Source: Kribbella italica (GTDB taxonomy: Bacteria > Actinomycetota > Actinomycetes > Propionibacteriales > Kribbellaceae). Taken from it: a DNA stretch of 64,000 bases. The DNA is taken from NCBI RefSeq assembly GCF_014205135.1, contig NZ_JACHMY010000001.1, positions 7,130,001 through 7,194,000 on the forward strand. The letters run 5' to 3'. The notes under the pieces were generated by a model. It saw nothing but the letters and a program-made list of their open reading frames with translations, ran no database searches and had not been told where the DNA came from. The position numbers and the translations under genes are program-made. Positions 50,567 through 59,000 of this stretch are shown here, piece after piece; position 1 is the first letter of the stretch; the number at the start of each line of letters is the position of its first letter.

Positions 50567-51472
50567 GTGACCGCGAACCTGTCCGCCGCCCTCGACGCCG
50601 CCCGGCGTGACTGGCCGGTGTTCCCGCTGTGCCCCGGCTCGAAGGTCCCCGCGATGAGCGACTGGGAGACCAACGCCACCACCGACACCGACCGGATCGA
50701 GCGCTACTGGTCCCACCCCGGCCACCGCGGTCACGGGGTAGCGATCGCGTGCGGCCCGGCCGGCCTGGTCGTCATCGACCTGGACAAGCCCAAGCCCGGA
50801 CAGACACCGCCGCCCGCATGGGCACGGCCGGGGATCACCGACGGCTGCGACGTGCTCGCCGACCTGTGCGACGCCGCCGGGCAGCCGTTCCCGTCCGGCA
50901 CCTTCACCGTCCAGACCGGACGCGGCGGCTTCCACCTCTACTTCACCTCACCGGGCGGGCTGCGCTGTACAGAGGGTGGCTGGTCCACCGGACTCGGCTG
51001 GCTGATCGACACCCGCTCCGGCGGCGGATACGTCGTCGCGGCCGGTTCGGTTGTCGGCGGCAACCACTACGGCCTGGTCCACGACACCCAGCCCGGACCG
51101 CTGCCGCCCTGGCTGGCCACCCGCCTCACCCCGACCGCACCGACCCCGGCACGGTCCGGGCCGGTGCAGCTGCGCAGCCTCGACCACGCCGGACGCGCCG
51201 CGGCCTACGTACGCCGCGCGATCGACACCGAATGCGCCCACGTCGTCGGCGCCGGGGAGGGCGGCCGGAACAAGGCGCTGTTCATCGCCGCCCAGAACCT
51301 CGGTCAGCTGGCCGCTGGCGGCGCGGTGAGCGCCGACGACGTACGAGCCGCCCTGATGGACGCCGCCGCCACCCCGATCGGTCACGGCGCCTACAGCGAA
51401 ACCCAAGCCCACAAGACCATCACGTCCGGCCTGCGCGCCGGAGCGAACCGGCCCCGGAAGGTGGCTGCCTGA
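50567..51472 (+). CDS. bifunctional primase-polymerase (Prim-Pol)
   Basis: A 301-residue Prim-Pol (AEP superfamily) protein: WPVFPLCPGSKVP, an acidic metal strand GLVVIDLDKPK, GFHLYFTSPG and the basic loop RSGGGYVVAAGS. GTG 50567 follows GGAGG by four bases. It overlaps the next start (TGATG). With the RepA-type helicase downstream it supplies priming for replication of the excised element. Confidence 0.85.
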   Translation: MTANLSAALDAARRDWPVFPLCPGSKVPAMSDWETNATTDTDRIERYWSHPGHRGHGVAIACGPAGLVVIDLDKPKPGQTPPPAWARPGITDGCDVLADLCDAAGQPFPSGTFTVQTGRGGFHLYFTSPGGLRCTEGGWSTGLGWLIDTRSGGGYVVAAGSVVGGNHYGLVHDTQPGPLPPWLATRLTPTAPTPARSGPVQLRSLDHAGRAAAYVRRAIDTECAHVVGAGEGGRNKALFIAAQNLGQLAAGGAVSADDVRAALMDAAATPIGHGAYSETQAHKTITSGLRAGANRPRKVAA

Positions 51473-52260
51473 TGGGCGTGGAGTTCTTCCTCGGCACACA
51501 TGAGCCGGGCTGGCTGGCGTGGTCGCCGGTGCCGCTGTTCGTGTCTGACAGGCGATTGCGTCGGTATCGACGCCTCCCGCGGGCGGCCAGCCGTTGGGCG
51601 TTGGACTCTGGGGGTTTCACCGAACTGGACACGCATGGCAGTTGGGACCACGGCCCGTCTCCGGTTGCGTACGTGGCGGCGGTTCGTCGCTACCGCGATG
51701 AGATTGGCCAGCTGGTGTGGGCGGCACCGCAGGACTGGATGTGCGAGCCGTGGATCACCGCGAAGACCGGGCTGTCGATCGGCGAACATCAGCGGCGAAC
51801 CGTGCACAACTACCTCACCTTGCGCGCGCTGGCGCCTGATCTGCCGTTCGTGCCGGTGGTGCAGGGCTGGCGGGTGGACGACTACCTGCGATGCGTGGAT
51901 CTGTACGCCGCGGCCGGTGTGGATCTCGCGACCGCGCGAGTGGTCGGGCTCGGGTCGGTCTGCCGCCGGCAGGCAACCGGTGAAGCCGCCGACATCGTGG
52001 ACGCTCTCCACTCGGTCGGTGTCGGCCGCCTCCACGGGTTTGGCATCAAGATTCTCGGTTTGCGCCGCTACGGCCAGCGCCTCGCGTCCGCCGACTCGAT
52101 GGCCTGGTCGATCGCGGCGCGCTACGAAAAGCCGCTGCCCGGCTGCACCCATGCCACCTGCGCGAACTGCGCCCGGTACGCGTTCGCCTGGCGCGACAAC
52201 GTGATCGCCTCCATCCCCACCCACGAACCCCTGTCCCTCTTCGATCGAGAGGCCGCCTGA
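51472..52260 (+). CDS. TGT-like (DpdA-type queuine/deazapurine transferase-like) protein
   Basis: A 262-residue protein resembling the tRNA-guanine transglycosylase barrel: WALDSGGFTEL (TGT has LDSGGFQ), WAAPQDWMCEPW, FVPVVQGWRV (TGT GIVQGG), VVGLGSVCR, LHGFGIK, and a Cys cluster (CTHATCANC) that could bind zinc. It is shorter than bacterial TGT. Such proteins in phages and elements are annotated as DpdA-like and may insert 7-deazaguanine bases into DNA, blocking restriction. The coupling to a PAPS-reductase-like gene and a methylase supports a DNA-modification role. Activity is not shown. Confidence 0.68.
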   Translation: MGVEFFLGTHEPGWLAWSPVPLFVSDRRLRRYRRLPRAASRWALDSGGFTELDTHGSWDHGPSPVAYVAAVRRYRDEIGQLVWAAPQDWMCEPWITAKTGLSIGEHQRRTVHNYLTLRALAPDLPFVPVVQGWRVDDYLRCVDLYAAAGVDLATARVVGLGSVCRRQATGEAADIVDALHSVGVGRLHGFGIKILGLRRYGQRLASADSMAWSIAARYEKPLPGCTHATCANCARYAFAWRDNVIASIPTHEPLSLFDREAA

Positions 52261-53162
52261 TGGCCATCGCTCCCACCCTGACCGCGCTGTCACTGGGTGC
52301 CGGCGTGCAATCCACGACACTGCTGTTGCTTGCCGCCGAAGGCGTCCTGCCCCGGCCGGACGTGGCGATCTTCGCCGACACCGGATGGGAACCGGCCGCC
52401 GTCTATGCCCAACTTGACCGGCTCGCTGACGTGGCCAGGGCTGCGGGGATCGAGTTGCACCGGGTCAGCAAGGGCAACCTGCGCGCCGCCGCCACCGACC
52501 CCGCCCACCGCTACGCCTCTGTCCCGTACTTCATTCGTAACCCCGATGGCAGCAACGGAATCGGCCGGCGTCAGTGCACGAGTGAGTACAAGCTCGCACC
52601 GATCACCCGCAAGGTTCGCGAACTGCTCGGAGCCAACCCGCCGGCCTTTCGCCGGGTGCCAGCTGGCCGGGTGTGCGAGCAGTGGATCGGATTCTCCACC
52701 GACGAAATCGGTCGCGTCTCCGACCGCCGGCGCGTGAAGTACCTGACCAACCGCTATCCCCTGCTGGACTTGGGGATGTCCCGCAAAGACTGCCAACGCT
52801 GGCTCGCCGCGCGCGGGTGGGGCGACACCGTCAAGTCGGCCTGTATCGGCTGCCCATTCCACGGCAACCGGGCCTGGCGCGACCTGCGCGACAACCACCC
52901 CGGCGAGTGGGTCGACGCCGTCGCCTTCGACGCCGCGATCCGCAACGGCGGCGCCCGCGGCTCCAGCCTGCGCGGCACGGCATACCTGCACGCATCACGA
53001 GTGCCCCTGGACCAGGCGCCAATCGACCGGATCACCCGCGCCGAACGACGTGACGACCAGGTGGACCTGTTCGACGTGCTCGCCGAAGAAGGCGACCCGG
53101 ACGGATGCAGCCCCTACGGCTGCCGGTCCGGTACGCCGACGCAGGGGAGGGCCGCCGCGTGA
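52260..53162 (+). CDS. PAPS reductase / adenine nucleotide alpha-hydrolase-like protein
   Basis: A 300-residue ATP pyrophosphatase-fold protein. The PP-loop-like motif near the start is LSLGAGVQSTTLLLLAAEG, followed by FADTGWEPAAVYAQLDRL. Cysteines (RRQCTSEYK, ACIGCPFHGNR) resemble those of phage PAPS-reductase-like and DndC-related proteins. Relatives activate a substrate with ATP, for sulfur or nitrogen transfer. Coupled on both sides (TGATG, GTGA). Its job may be to prepare or act on a modified nucleotide. Confidence 0.75.
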   Translation: MAIAPTLTALSLGAGVQSTTLLLLAAEGVLPRPDVAIFADTGWEPAAVYAQLDRLADVARAAGIELHRVSKGNLRAAATDPAHRYASVPYFIRNPDGSNGIGRRQCTSEYKLAPITRKVRELLGANPPAFRRVPAGRVCEQWIGFSTDEIGRVSDRRRVKYLTNRYPLLDLGMSRKDCQRWLAARGWGDTVKSACIGCPFHGNRAWRDLRDNHPGEWVDAVAFDAAIRNGGARGSSLRGTAYLHASRVPLDQAPIDRITRAERRDDQVDLFDVLAEEGDPDGCSPYGCRSGTPTQGRAAA

Positions 53163-54004
53163 CGACGACACCACCACCGTTCGCCTACTACGGCGGAAAG
53201 ACGACCAAGGCCGCGCAGTTGGTGGACCTGCTGCCTGCCCATCAGCACTACGTGGAGCCGTTCGCTGGGTCGCTGGCCGTGCTGCTTGCCAAGCCGCCCG
53301 TGCGGTTCGAGACCGTGAACGACCTCGACGGAGCGCTGATGACGTTCTGGCGAGTGCTGCGCGACCGAGGCGAGGAACTGGCTCGGGTCTGCTACCTGAC
53401 CCCGCACAGCCGCGCTGAGCACCTGGCCGCCTACACCCTCACCGGCCAAGACGGTGCCGACCTGGAGGAGCTGGAAGTTGCGCGGCGGGTGTGGGTGCAG
53501 CTCACCCAGGGCCGCGGTGGCACCCGCCGGCGGACCGGATGGCGGCACTTCCAGAATCCGGCCGGACGCTCGCCGGTATCGATGCCGGATTACCTGGCCG
53601 CCTACGTCGAACGGATGACGCCGGCGCTGGACCGCCTGCGCAAGGTCAGTCTGGAATCGCGGCCAGCGCTCGAGGTGATCGCCGACTACGGACGCCACGC
53701 GGGCGTGTGCATCTACGCCGACCCTCCCTACCTCGGCACCACCCGCTCATCGCGACAGTACGCCGTCGAGATGAGCGCCGACACCGAACACCGCGACCTG
53801 GCCGAAGCGCTGCGCGGCTGCCGCGCCGCGGTGGTTCTATCCGGCTACCCCAGCACCCTCTACGACGACCTCTACGACGGCTGGCACCGCCTCGACCTGG
53901 CCGCGTTCACCGGCCAAGCCAACCGCCGCGGCACCCGCACCGAGGCCCTGTGGTCCAACCGGCCACTCGGTACCCAACTCACCCTCTGGGAGGAATCGGC
54001 GTGA
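53159..54004 (+). CDS. D12-class DNA N6-adenine methyltransferase
   Basis: A 281-residue Dam-type methylase: the SAM-binding start FAYYGGKTTKAAQLVDLLP, HYVEPFAGSLAVLL, and the catalytic motif ADPPYLGT. There is no adjacent restriction enzyme, so it is an orphan methylase. It may protect element DNA on entry to a new host or mark its replication origin. The start GTG 53159 overlaps the previous stop and its end overlaps the helicase start (GTGA). Confidence 0.88.
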   Translation: MTTTPPPFAYYGGKTTKAAQLVDLLPAHQHYVEPFAGSLAVLLAKPPVRFETVNDLDGALMTFWRVLRDRGEELARVCYLTPHSRAEHLAAYTLTGQDGADLEELEVARRVWVQLTQGRGGTRRRTGWRHFQNPAGRSPVSMPDYLAAYVERMTPALDRLRKVSLESRPALEVIADYGRHAGVCIYADPPYLGTTRSSRQYAVEMSADTEHRDLAEALRGCRAAVVLSGYPSTLYDDLYDGWHRLDLAAFTGQANRRGTRTEALWSNRPLGTQLTLWEESA

Positions 54005-55005
54005 CTGCCAACCCCACCCATCCCGGCTATCGCGGCGAGGATAACGTGCGGATGCTGCACCCGTTCGCCGACGCCTGGACCGCCGATCGGCTACTCGAAA
54101 CCGAGTTTCCCGAACCGGCATGGGCGATCCCCGGCATCGTGCCCGAAGGACTCTCGGTGCTCGCGGGGGCGCCGAAAGTCGGCAAGTCCTGGCTCGCGTT
54201 GTGCTGGGCGCTGTCCGTCGCAGCTGGTGGTCTGGCGCTCGGGTCGCTCCAGTGCGACGCAGGCCCCGTGCTCTACCTCGCCCTGGAAGACAACCCGCGA
54301 CGACTCCAACGCCGCATCCGCACCGTCCTCGACGGAGCACCCGCACCATCCGGGCTGCACCTGGCCACCGACTGCCCGGCGCTGGGAGCCGGTGGCAGCG
54401 ACGACATCGCCGGGTGGCTGGACTACTTCACCGATGCCCGCATGGTCGTCATCGACGTGTTCGCCAAAGTACGCGGCCAAGTCGCCGGATCGAACGCCTA
54501 CGCCGACGACTACCGCGCCACCGGACTCGCCAAAACCATTGCTGACCGCTACGAAGTTGCCGTGGTCCTGGTGCACCACATCCGCAAGATGGGCTCCGAA
54601 GACTTCCTTGAAGAACTGTCCGGCACCAACGGCATCGCCGGCGCCGCCGACACCGTCCACGTTCTGCGACGCGAACGCTACGAAGCAGACGGCACCTTGG
54701 CCACCACTGGGCGCGACGTCGAAGAGACCAAACGCGCACTCCACCAAGACCCCACAACCCAGGCGTGGACCCTGCTCGACGGGCCCGCACTCGACCACAC
54801 CGTCCACGAGACCAGCGCAACCATCCTGCGCTACGTCCGAGCACACCAAGGCGCCAGCCCCAAAGAGATCTCCGACGCCACCGGCCTGGACATCGGCAAC
54901 ACCCGCAAGACCTGCGGACGGATGGAGAACCGCGGCCACCTGGTCCGCGTCGCAGACGGCCGCTACGCCGCACCACCCGACCACGAGACAGGTGCCCCGC
55001 CGTGA
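54001..55005 (+). CDS. RepA-type replicative helicase (AAA_25)
   Basis: A 334-residue RecA-fold helicase related to RSF1010 RepA: Walker A GAPKVGKSWLA, LYLALEDNPRRLQRRI, Walker B MVVIDVFAKV, and VVLVHHIRKMGSEDFLEELSGTNGIAG. The C-terminal ~70 residues form a winged helix (ASPKEISDATGLDIGNTRKTCGRM). GTG 54001 overlaps the methylase stop. The iteron block starts on the base after its stop, so the iterons may be its origin or control site. Confidence 0.85.
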   Translation: MTANPTHPGYRGEDNVRMLHPFADAWTADRLLETEFPEPAWAIPGIVPEGLSVLAGAPKVGKSWLALCWALSVAAGGLALGSLQCDAGPVLYLALEDNPRRLQRRIRTVLDGAPAPSGLHLATDCPALGAGGSDDIAGWLDYFTDARMVVIDVFAKVRGQVAGSNAYADDYRATGLAKTIADRYEVAVVLVHHIRKMGSEDFLEELSGTNGIAGAADTVHVLRRERYEADGTLATTGRDVEETKRALHQDPTTQAWTLLDGPALDHTVHETSATILRYVRAHQGASPKEISDATGLDIGNTRKTCGRMENRGHLVRVADGRYAAPPDHETGAPP

Positions 55006-55108
55006 CCTGTCCCGGCTGTCCCGGCTGTCCCGACAACGCTCTGAACTGCGCATTTACCCCGATCGAGCCGGGACACCCCATCCCAGCACCTGTCCCGGCT
55101 GTCCCGGC
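55006..55108. repeat. 103-bp iteron block, right copy
   Basis: Three CTGTCCCGG units, a 45-base core, a variable 12-mer and two more CTGTCCCGG units. It matches the reverse complement of 38530-38632 at about 84 of 103 positions. It lies between the helicase gene and xis (start 43 bases further on). Confidence 0.8.
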
Positions 55109-55151
55109 CAAGCACCCCGACAGCCAGCTAGTCACCCGGAGGAACACCCCG

Positions 55152-55358
55152 ATGACGAACCAGCCCCCGTCCGAGATTGAGCGCCTGCTGATCACCACCG
55201 ACGAAGCCGCACAGCGGCTCGGTATCCACCGCTCGACGCTCTACGACCTGATCCGGACCAACAAGCTGAGGACCGTCAAAATCGGCGCCCGCCGACTCGT
55301 ACGTGTCTCGGCACTCGAAGAAGCCATCACCCTGCTCGAAGAGGAGACCGCGGCGTGA
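55152..55358 (+). CDS. xis: excisionase (Xis)
   Basis: A 68-residue MerR-type winged HTH protein (LLITTDEAAQRLGIHRSTLYDLI, RTVKIGARRLVRVSALEEAI). Its place immediately before int, with a GTGA overlap, is the standard AICE recombination module. With Int it would excise the element. The upstream iteron block is its likely control or binding region. Confidence 0.9.
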   Translation: MTNQPPSEIERLLITTDEAAQRLGIHRSTLYDLIRTNKLRTVKIGARRLVRVSALEEAITLLEEETAA

Positions 55359-56590
55359 CCACCAACCCGCGCAAGAAGCGCACCCGCAGAGCGAACGGCC
55401 AAGGCTCGGTGTACCAGCGCTCCAGCGACAACCTGTGGGTCGGTGCCGCCTACGTGCTGATGCCGGACGGCACCCGCCGGCGCAAGGTCATCACCGGCAA
55501 GACGGAAGCCATCGTCACCACAAAGCTCCGTAACCTTCAATCCAAGTCCGATCAGGGCATCCCGGCCGAAGCCACCAACTGGACGATGGAGGCGTTCTTG
55601 CACCACTGGCTGGAGTACGTCGTGAAGCCGTCTCGCAAGCCGAAAACCCACCAGGGCTACGAGGTCGTGGCACGGGTCCACATCATCCCGGTGCTGGGTC
55701 GCAAGAAGCTCCACAAGCTCAACGGGGCCGACACCCGCATGTTCATGAAGCGCGTCGCCAACACCTGCCTGTGCTGCCTGCACGGTTACGACAAACGCCG
55801 GGGGCCGAAGGCGAAGTGCTGCGCGCTCGGCAGGTGCTGCCACAAGGTGCCATCGGACCGGCTGATCGAGCAGATCCACTCGGTGCTGCGTAACGCTCTA
55901 CAGGCTGCGGTGCGTGAGGAACTTGTCCAGCGCAACGTCGCCAAGCTCGTGCAGGTACGGGGCGCGACGTACGAGGTGAACCGGGGGCTGAACGTCGACC
56001 AGGCCCGAAAGCTCCGTGTCGCGACCGAGAACAACCGGCTGAAAGCCCTGTACACGTTGGCGCTTTACCTAGGTCTGCGCCGGGGGGAGCTGCTCGGGCT
56101 GCGGTGGGAAGACATCGACCTGGACGACAAGTTCCTAGAGGTCCGGCAGACCTTGCAGCGGGTGGATGGTGAGCTTCGAGCCGTCACCCCGAAGACCCGT
56201 CGATCCCGGCGGACCGTGCCGCTGATTGACCTGTGTGTTGATGACCTCCGCGAACACCGGGAGTGTCAGGGACGGGAGCGTAAGTCGGCCGGAGAAAGGT
56301 GGGTCGAGACCGGCTACGTGTTCACCACCGAGATCGGTACGCCGATCGAGCCGGACAACCTGCGCCGCAACTGGTACCCGCTTAGGGTCGCCGCCGGCCT
56401 CGATGATGTCCGGCTGCACGACCTACGACACAGTTGCGTGACGCTGCTGCTCGGACTCGGTGTGCCGCCGCACATCGTCCAGGCAATCGTCGGTCACGCG
56501 AACCTGGACGTCACGATGACGATCTACGCGCACACATCGCTGGAGGAGATGCGCCAGGCACTGGGGAAGCTTGGCGAGCACCTGAACTGA
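55355..56590 (+). CDS. int: tyrosine site-specific integrase
   Basis: A 411-residue tyrosine recombinase. It has an N-terminal arm-binding domain (NGQGSVYQRSSDNLWVG), a core-binding domain, and the catalytic residues Arg (LGLRRGELLGLRWEDI), His-x-x-Arg (LHDLRHSCVTLL), His (VGHANLDVT) and Tyr (TIYAHTS). A Cys-rich insert (NTCLCCLHGYDKRRG, KCCALGRCCHK) lies between domains, as in other actinobacterial integrases. It ends 76 bases from the attR repeat and should act on tRNA-Phe. Confidence 0.95.
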   Translation: MTTNPRKKRTRRANGQGSVYQRSSDNLWVGAAYVLMPDGTRRRKVITGKTEAIVTTKLRNLQSKSDQGIPAEATNWTMEAFLHHWLEYVVKPSRKPKTHQGYEVVARVHIIPVLGRKKLHKLNGADTRMFMKRVANTCLCCLHGYDKRRGPKAKCCALGRCCHKVPSDRLIEQIHSVLRNALQAAVREELVQRNVAKLVQVRGATYEVNRGLNVDQARKLRVATENNRLKALYTLALYLGLRRGELLGLRWEDIDLDDKFLEVRQTLQRVDGELRAVTPKTRRSRRTVPLIDLCVDDLREHRECQGRERKSAGERWVETGYVFTTEIGTPIEPDNLRRNWYPLRVAAGLDDVRLHDLRHSCVTLLLGLGVPPHIVQAIVGHANLDVTMTIYAHTSLEEMRQALGKLGEHLN

Positions 56591-56666
56591 GGGACACTGC
56601 TACAGCTATTGCTGCAGTTGGTCGGTAGTTCGGGCTGTCCTTGAGGTCAATCCACGCTCAAATAAG

Positions 56667-56711
56667 TGTGGTCAGGGGCGGTCTCGAACCGCCGACCTTC
56701 CGCTTTTCAGG
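56667..56711. repeat. attR
   Basis: A 45-base copy identical to attL, within the intact tRNA-Phe gene. Its outer end at 56711 is in the anticodon stem. Confidence 0.93.
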
Positions 56712-56741
56712 CGGACGCTCTACCAGCTGAGCTACCTGACC
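56669..56741 (-). tRNA. tRNA-Phe (GAA)
   Basis: A 73-base cloverleaf on the minus strand: acceptor GGTCAGG with CCTGACC, D arm GCTCAGCTGGTAGAGC, anticodon loop CTGAAAA (GAA), T arm GGCGGTTCGAGACCGCC. CCA is not encoded. Its 3' part comes from the element. Confidence 0.97.
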
Positions 56742-56754
56742 GGGGAGAAAAGGC

Positions 56755-56782
56755 GGCGGCGGATGTTTGGACATCCGCCGCC
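56755..56782 (-). terminator. hairpin between tRNA-Asp and tRNA-Phe
   Basis: A perfect 12-bp stem (56755-56766 with 56771-56782) and a 4-base loop, followed on the minus strand by TTTTCTCC. It looks like a terminator or processing stem just ahead of tRNA-Phe. Confidence 0.5.
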
Positions 56783-56791
56783 TTCTCCTGG

Positions 56792-56865
56792 CGACCCAGA
56801 CGGGACTCGAACCCGCGACCTCCGCCGTGACAGGGCGGCACGCTAACCAACTGCGCTACTGGGCC
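56792..56865 (-). tRNA. tRNA-Asp (GTC)
   Basis: A 74-base cloverleaf: acceptor GGCCCAG with CTGGGTC, anticodon loop CTGTCAC (GTC), T loop TTCGAGT. CCA is not encoded. Confidence 0.97.
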
Positions 56866-56924
56866 AGGATGCTCGACGATGGTACACCATCTTCAAGCTG
56901 TTCAATTAATCGGCCTTTCGACCG

Positions 56925-56997
56925 TATCCCCAACGGGATTCGAACCCGCGTTACCGCCTTGAAAGGGCAGCGTCCTAGGCCACTAGACGATGGGGAC
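56925..56997 (-). tRNA. tRNA-Glu (TTC)
   Basis: A 73-base cloverleaf: acceptor GTCCCCA with TGGGGAT, anticodon loop CTTTCAA (TTC), T loop TTCGAAT. It is the first gene of the minus-strand Glu-Asp-Phe cluster. Confidence 0.97.
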
Positions 56998-57082
56998 TCG
57001 GACCCGCGGGAGCCGAAGCTCCAGGGACAGCCGTAAGCATAGAGGAGTCTTGGCGAAGGTCCAAAACGAGTTGTTGCCAAGG

Positions 57083-57154
57083 GGTTCGGCCCGCCGGGGA
57101 GGTGCCCGGGGGGACGGGTGCAGGGACCGGGCGGGGGTGCCGGCGGGCCGAACC
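57083..57154. terminator. long inverted repeat before the tRNA cluster
   Basis: A perfect 15-bp pair GGTTCGGCCCGCCGG (57083-57097) with 57140-57154, 42 bases apart, downstream of the metalloprotease gene and upstream of the tRNAs. It probably isolates the two units. Confidence 0.45.
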
Positions 57155-57199
57155 TGGGCTCCGGCGGGGACTGGCCGGAGAGGGAGGGGAGAGGGTGGG

Positions 57200-58423
57200 T
57201 CAGCTGACCGTGGTTGCGGCTTGCTTGGCGGCGTTCAGGACGGCTGTGTCAGTGGCGTCCGGTGCGACGAGCTTCGGCAGGTGCTTCTCGAAGAGCCACG
57301 CGAACACCCGTGACGGCAGCACCAGCGAGCGCGGCCAGACCGTCTGGGCGACGCCGTAGCCCCACAGCGCGGCCTTCACACGCTGGTTGGGTGTCCCGTG
57401 GTGCCCGGGTGCGTCGAAGCCGCAGTCGCCGATCTGGGCGAACATCGCGGTGAACAGCTGGACGCGCTTCCAGTTCATCCGCTCGCCGCGGACGTGGGTC
57501 AGGAAGTACGCGCTGAACGAGTCCGCCATCAACTCCGTACGACGGGTCGCCTCCGGCGCCGGCAGGGTCGTGCCGAACAGCCCGTCCTCGTACTGGATGT
57601 GGTGCCCGAACTCGTGCGCCAGGATCGCCTGCGTCGTCACGTCACCGAGCCCGACCAGCCCGAACCCGTCGAGTACGCCGTCGCCCAGCACGATCTTGTC
57701 GCCGACGTTCCCGACGCCGGGCACCGGCCGGCCCTCGGCGGAGAACGCGTACGCGTTGAACGTGTACGCCGGGTGGTCGCCGTTCTTCAGCAGCGGGGTG
57801 CTGGTGATCTGGGTCTTGATGAAGTTCGCGGTGTTCTGCGACAGGTCGAGCGGCTGGCCGTAGAGCGTGGTGAACACCCGGGTCACCCGCGCGGTGTCGA
57901 GCAGCATCCGGCCGTGCGCGGGCACGAGCTGGATGTCCTTCGACTTGATGTCCCAGAACTTGCGCAGCCCGCCGAAGGTGTCGGTCGCCTTCTTCGTGTA
58001 CGTCCCCTTCGCGCCGTACGTGAACTTGCCGCCCGGCTGCGGGAAGTAGACCGCGTCCTGCATCACCAGGTCGAACAGCAGCACGTACACCGACGCGAGC
58101 GCCTGGTCGGGAGTCAGATTCGCGAAGTCGGCCGTGACAGCGGCGACGACGGGCGGGGTGGCCGTCGAGCACTCGTAGTCGGTCGGGTCGATCGCGTCGA
58201 GGATGCGCTCGCGCAGCGGGTTCTCGTGCACGCCGAGCCGAGCCTGTACGGCGGCCGCGGCCTTGCGCATCTCGGGCAGCTTCTCGGCGAGCTCCACCGC
58301 GATCGGCGAGGACAGCCCGCTGAAGGCAGGGGCAGGAGCAGGAGCAGCAAGGGCGGGTACGGCGGTGAAGCCGCCCAGGACGGCGGCCGTAGCCACCGCC
58401 GAGGTCAGGAAACGCTTTCTCAT
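57200..58423 (-). CDS. secreted zinc metalloprotease (HEXXH)
   Basis: A 407-residue exported protein. The signal peptide is clear (MRKRFLTSAVATAAVLGG, ending ALAA). The zinc-binding helix ILAHEFGHHIQYEDG supplies two His and the catalytic Glu, and a later Glu (RRTELMADSFSAYFL) is the likely third ligand. It resembles neutral zinc peptidases of actinobacteria. The start at 58423 is chosen for the signal peptide. Confidence 0.88.
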   Translation of the reverse strand: MRKRFLTSAVATAAVLGGFTAVPALAAPAPAPAFSGLSSPIAVELAEKLPEMRKAAAAVQARLGVHENPLRERILDAIDPTDYECSTATPPVVAAVTADFANLTPDQALASVYVLLFDLVMQDAVYFPQPGGKFTYGAKGTYTKKATDTFGGLRKFWDIKSKDIQLVPAHGRMLLDTARVTRVFTTLYGQPLDLSQNTANFIKTQITSTPLLKNGDHPAYTFNAYAFSAEGRPVPGVGNVGDKIVLGDGVLDGFGLVGLGDVTTQAILAHEFGHHIQYEDGLFGTTLPAPEATRRTELMADSFSAYFLTHVRGERMNWKRVQLFTAMFAQIGDCGFDAPGHHGTPNQRVKAALWGYGVAQTVWPRSLVLPSRVFAWLFEKHLPKLVAPDATDTAVLNAAKQAATTVS

Positions 58424-58595
58424 ACCGGATCTCCAGGGGACTGGCTCGGCCGCCGGGACGCGACCGATGGCCGTCAGTATCCGCAGGTCGTAACGCCGGT
58501 TACGAGGCGTCGAGCTGGCGGAATCCGGCATGGCAGAAACCTGTCGCTCCCCACGACGAACGACGCCGTGTGGCACCCCTCACTACGCTGGGTCC

Positions 58596-58946
58596 GTGAT
58601 CGAGATGAGCCGGACGGATTTCGAGGTGCTGGTCGCCGAGGCGCTGGACGAGGTGCCGCCCGAGCTGGCCGGCCTGATCGACAACGTCGCGATCTTCGTC
58701 GAGGACGACGCGCCGCCGAGCGACCCGGGCCTGCTCGGGATCTACGAGGGCATCCCGCTGACCGAGCGGGGCAACTGGTACGGCGGGGTGCTGCCGGACC
58801 GGATCACCATCTACCGCAACCCGACGCTGGCGATGTGCGAGACCGTCGAGGACGTGGTCGACGAGGTGAACATCACCGTCGTGCACGAGATCGCGCACCA
58901 CTTCGGCATCGACGACGCGCGCCTGCACGAGCTCGGCTACGGATAG
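58596..58946 (+). CDS. metallopeptidase-family (zincin-like) protein
   Basis: A 116-residue minimal zincin: MSRTDFEVLVAEALDEVPPEL near the start and NITVVHEIAHHFGIDDARLHELGYG at the end, where H-E-x-x-H and a later His/Asp form the metal site. GTG 58596 is preferred because of a leaderless -10 box TACGCT (58584-58589); an ATG at 58605 is also possible. The substrate is unknown. Confidence 0.88.
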   Translation: MIEMSRTDFEVLVAEALDEVPPELAGLIDNVAIFVEDDAPPSDPGLLGIYEGIPLTERGNWYGGVLPDRITIYRNPTLAMCETVEDVVDEVNITVVHEIAHHFGIDDARLHELGYG

Positions 58947-59000
58947 AGCGCAGCACACAAGCCGGTACGCCGTACGACGTACCGGCAGCCCCCAAGAAAG

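Larger units (their letters stand above)
38217..56711. mobile_element. AICE integrated in tRNA-Phe
   Basis: An 18.5-kb element bounded by 45-bp direct repeats (38217-38261 and 56667-56711) that match the 3' part of tRNA-Phe. The integrase and excisionase genes are at the tRNA end. The element carries its own replication genes (primase-polymerase, RepA-type helicase, SSB), an FtsK/TraB-type translocase for double-stranded DNA transfer and a GntR/XRE-Nudix control region. That set is typical of actinomycete integrative and conjugative elements such as pSAM2. All parts appear intact, so it may be mobile. Its cargo includes a TGT-like protein, a PAPS-reductase-like protein and an adenine methylase. 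Confidence 0.92.
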
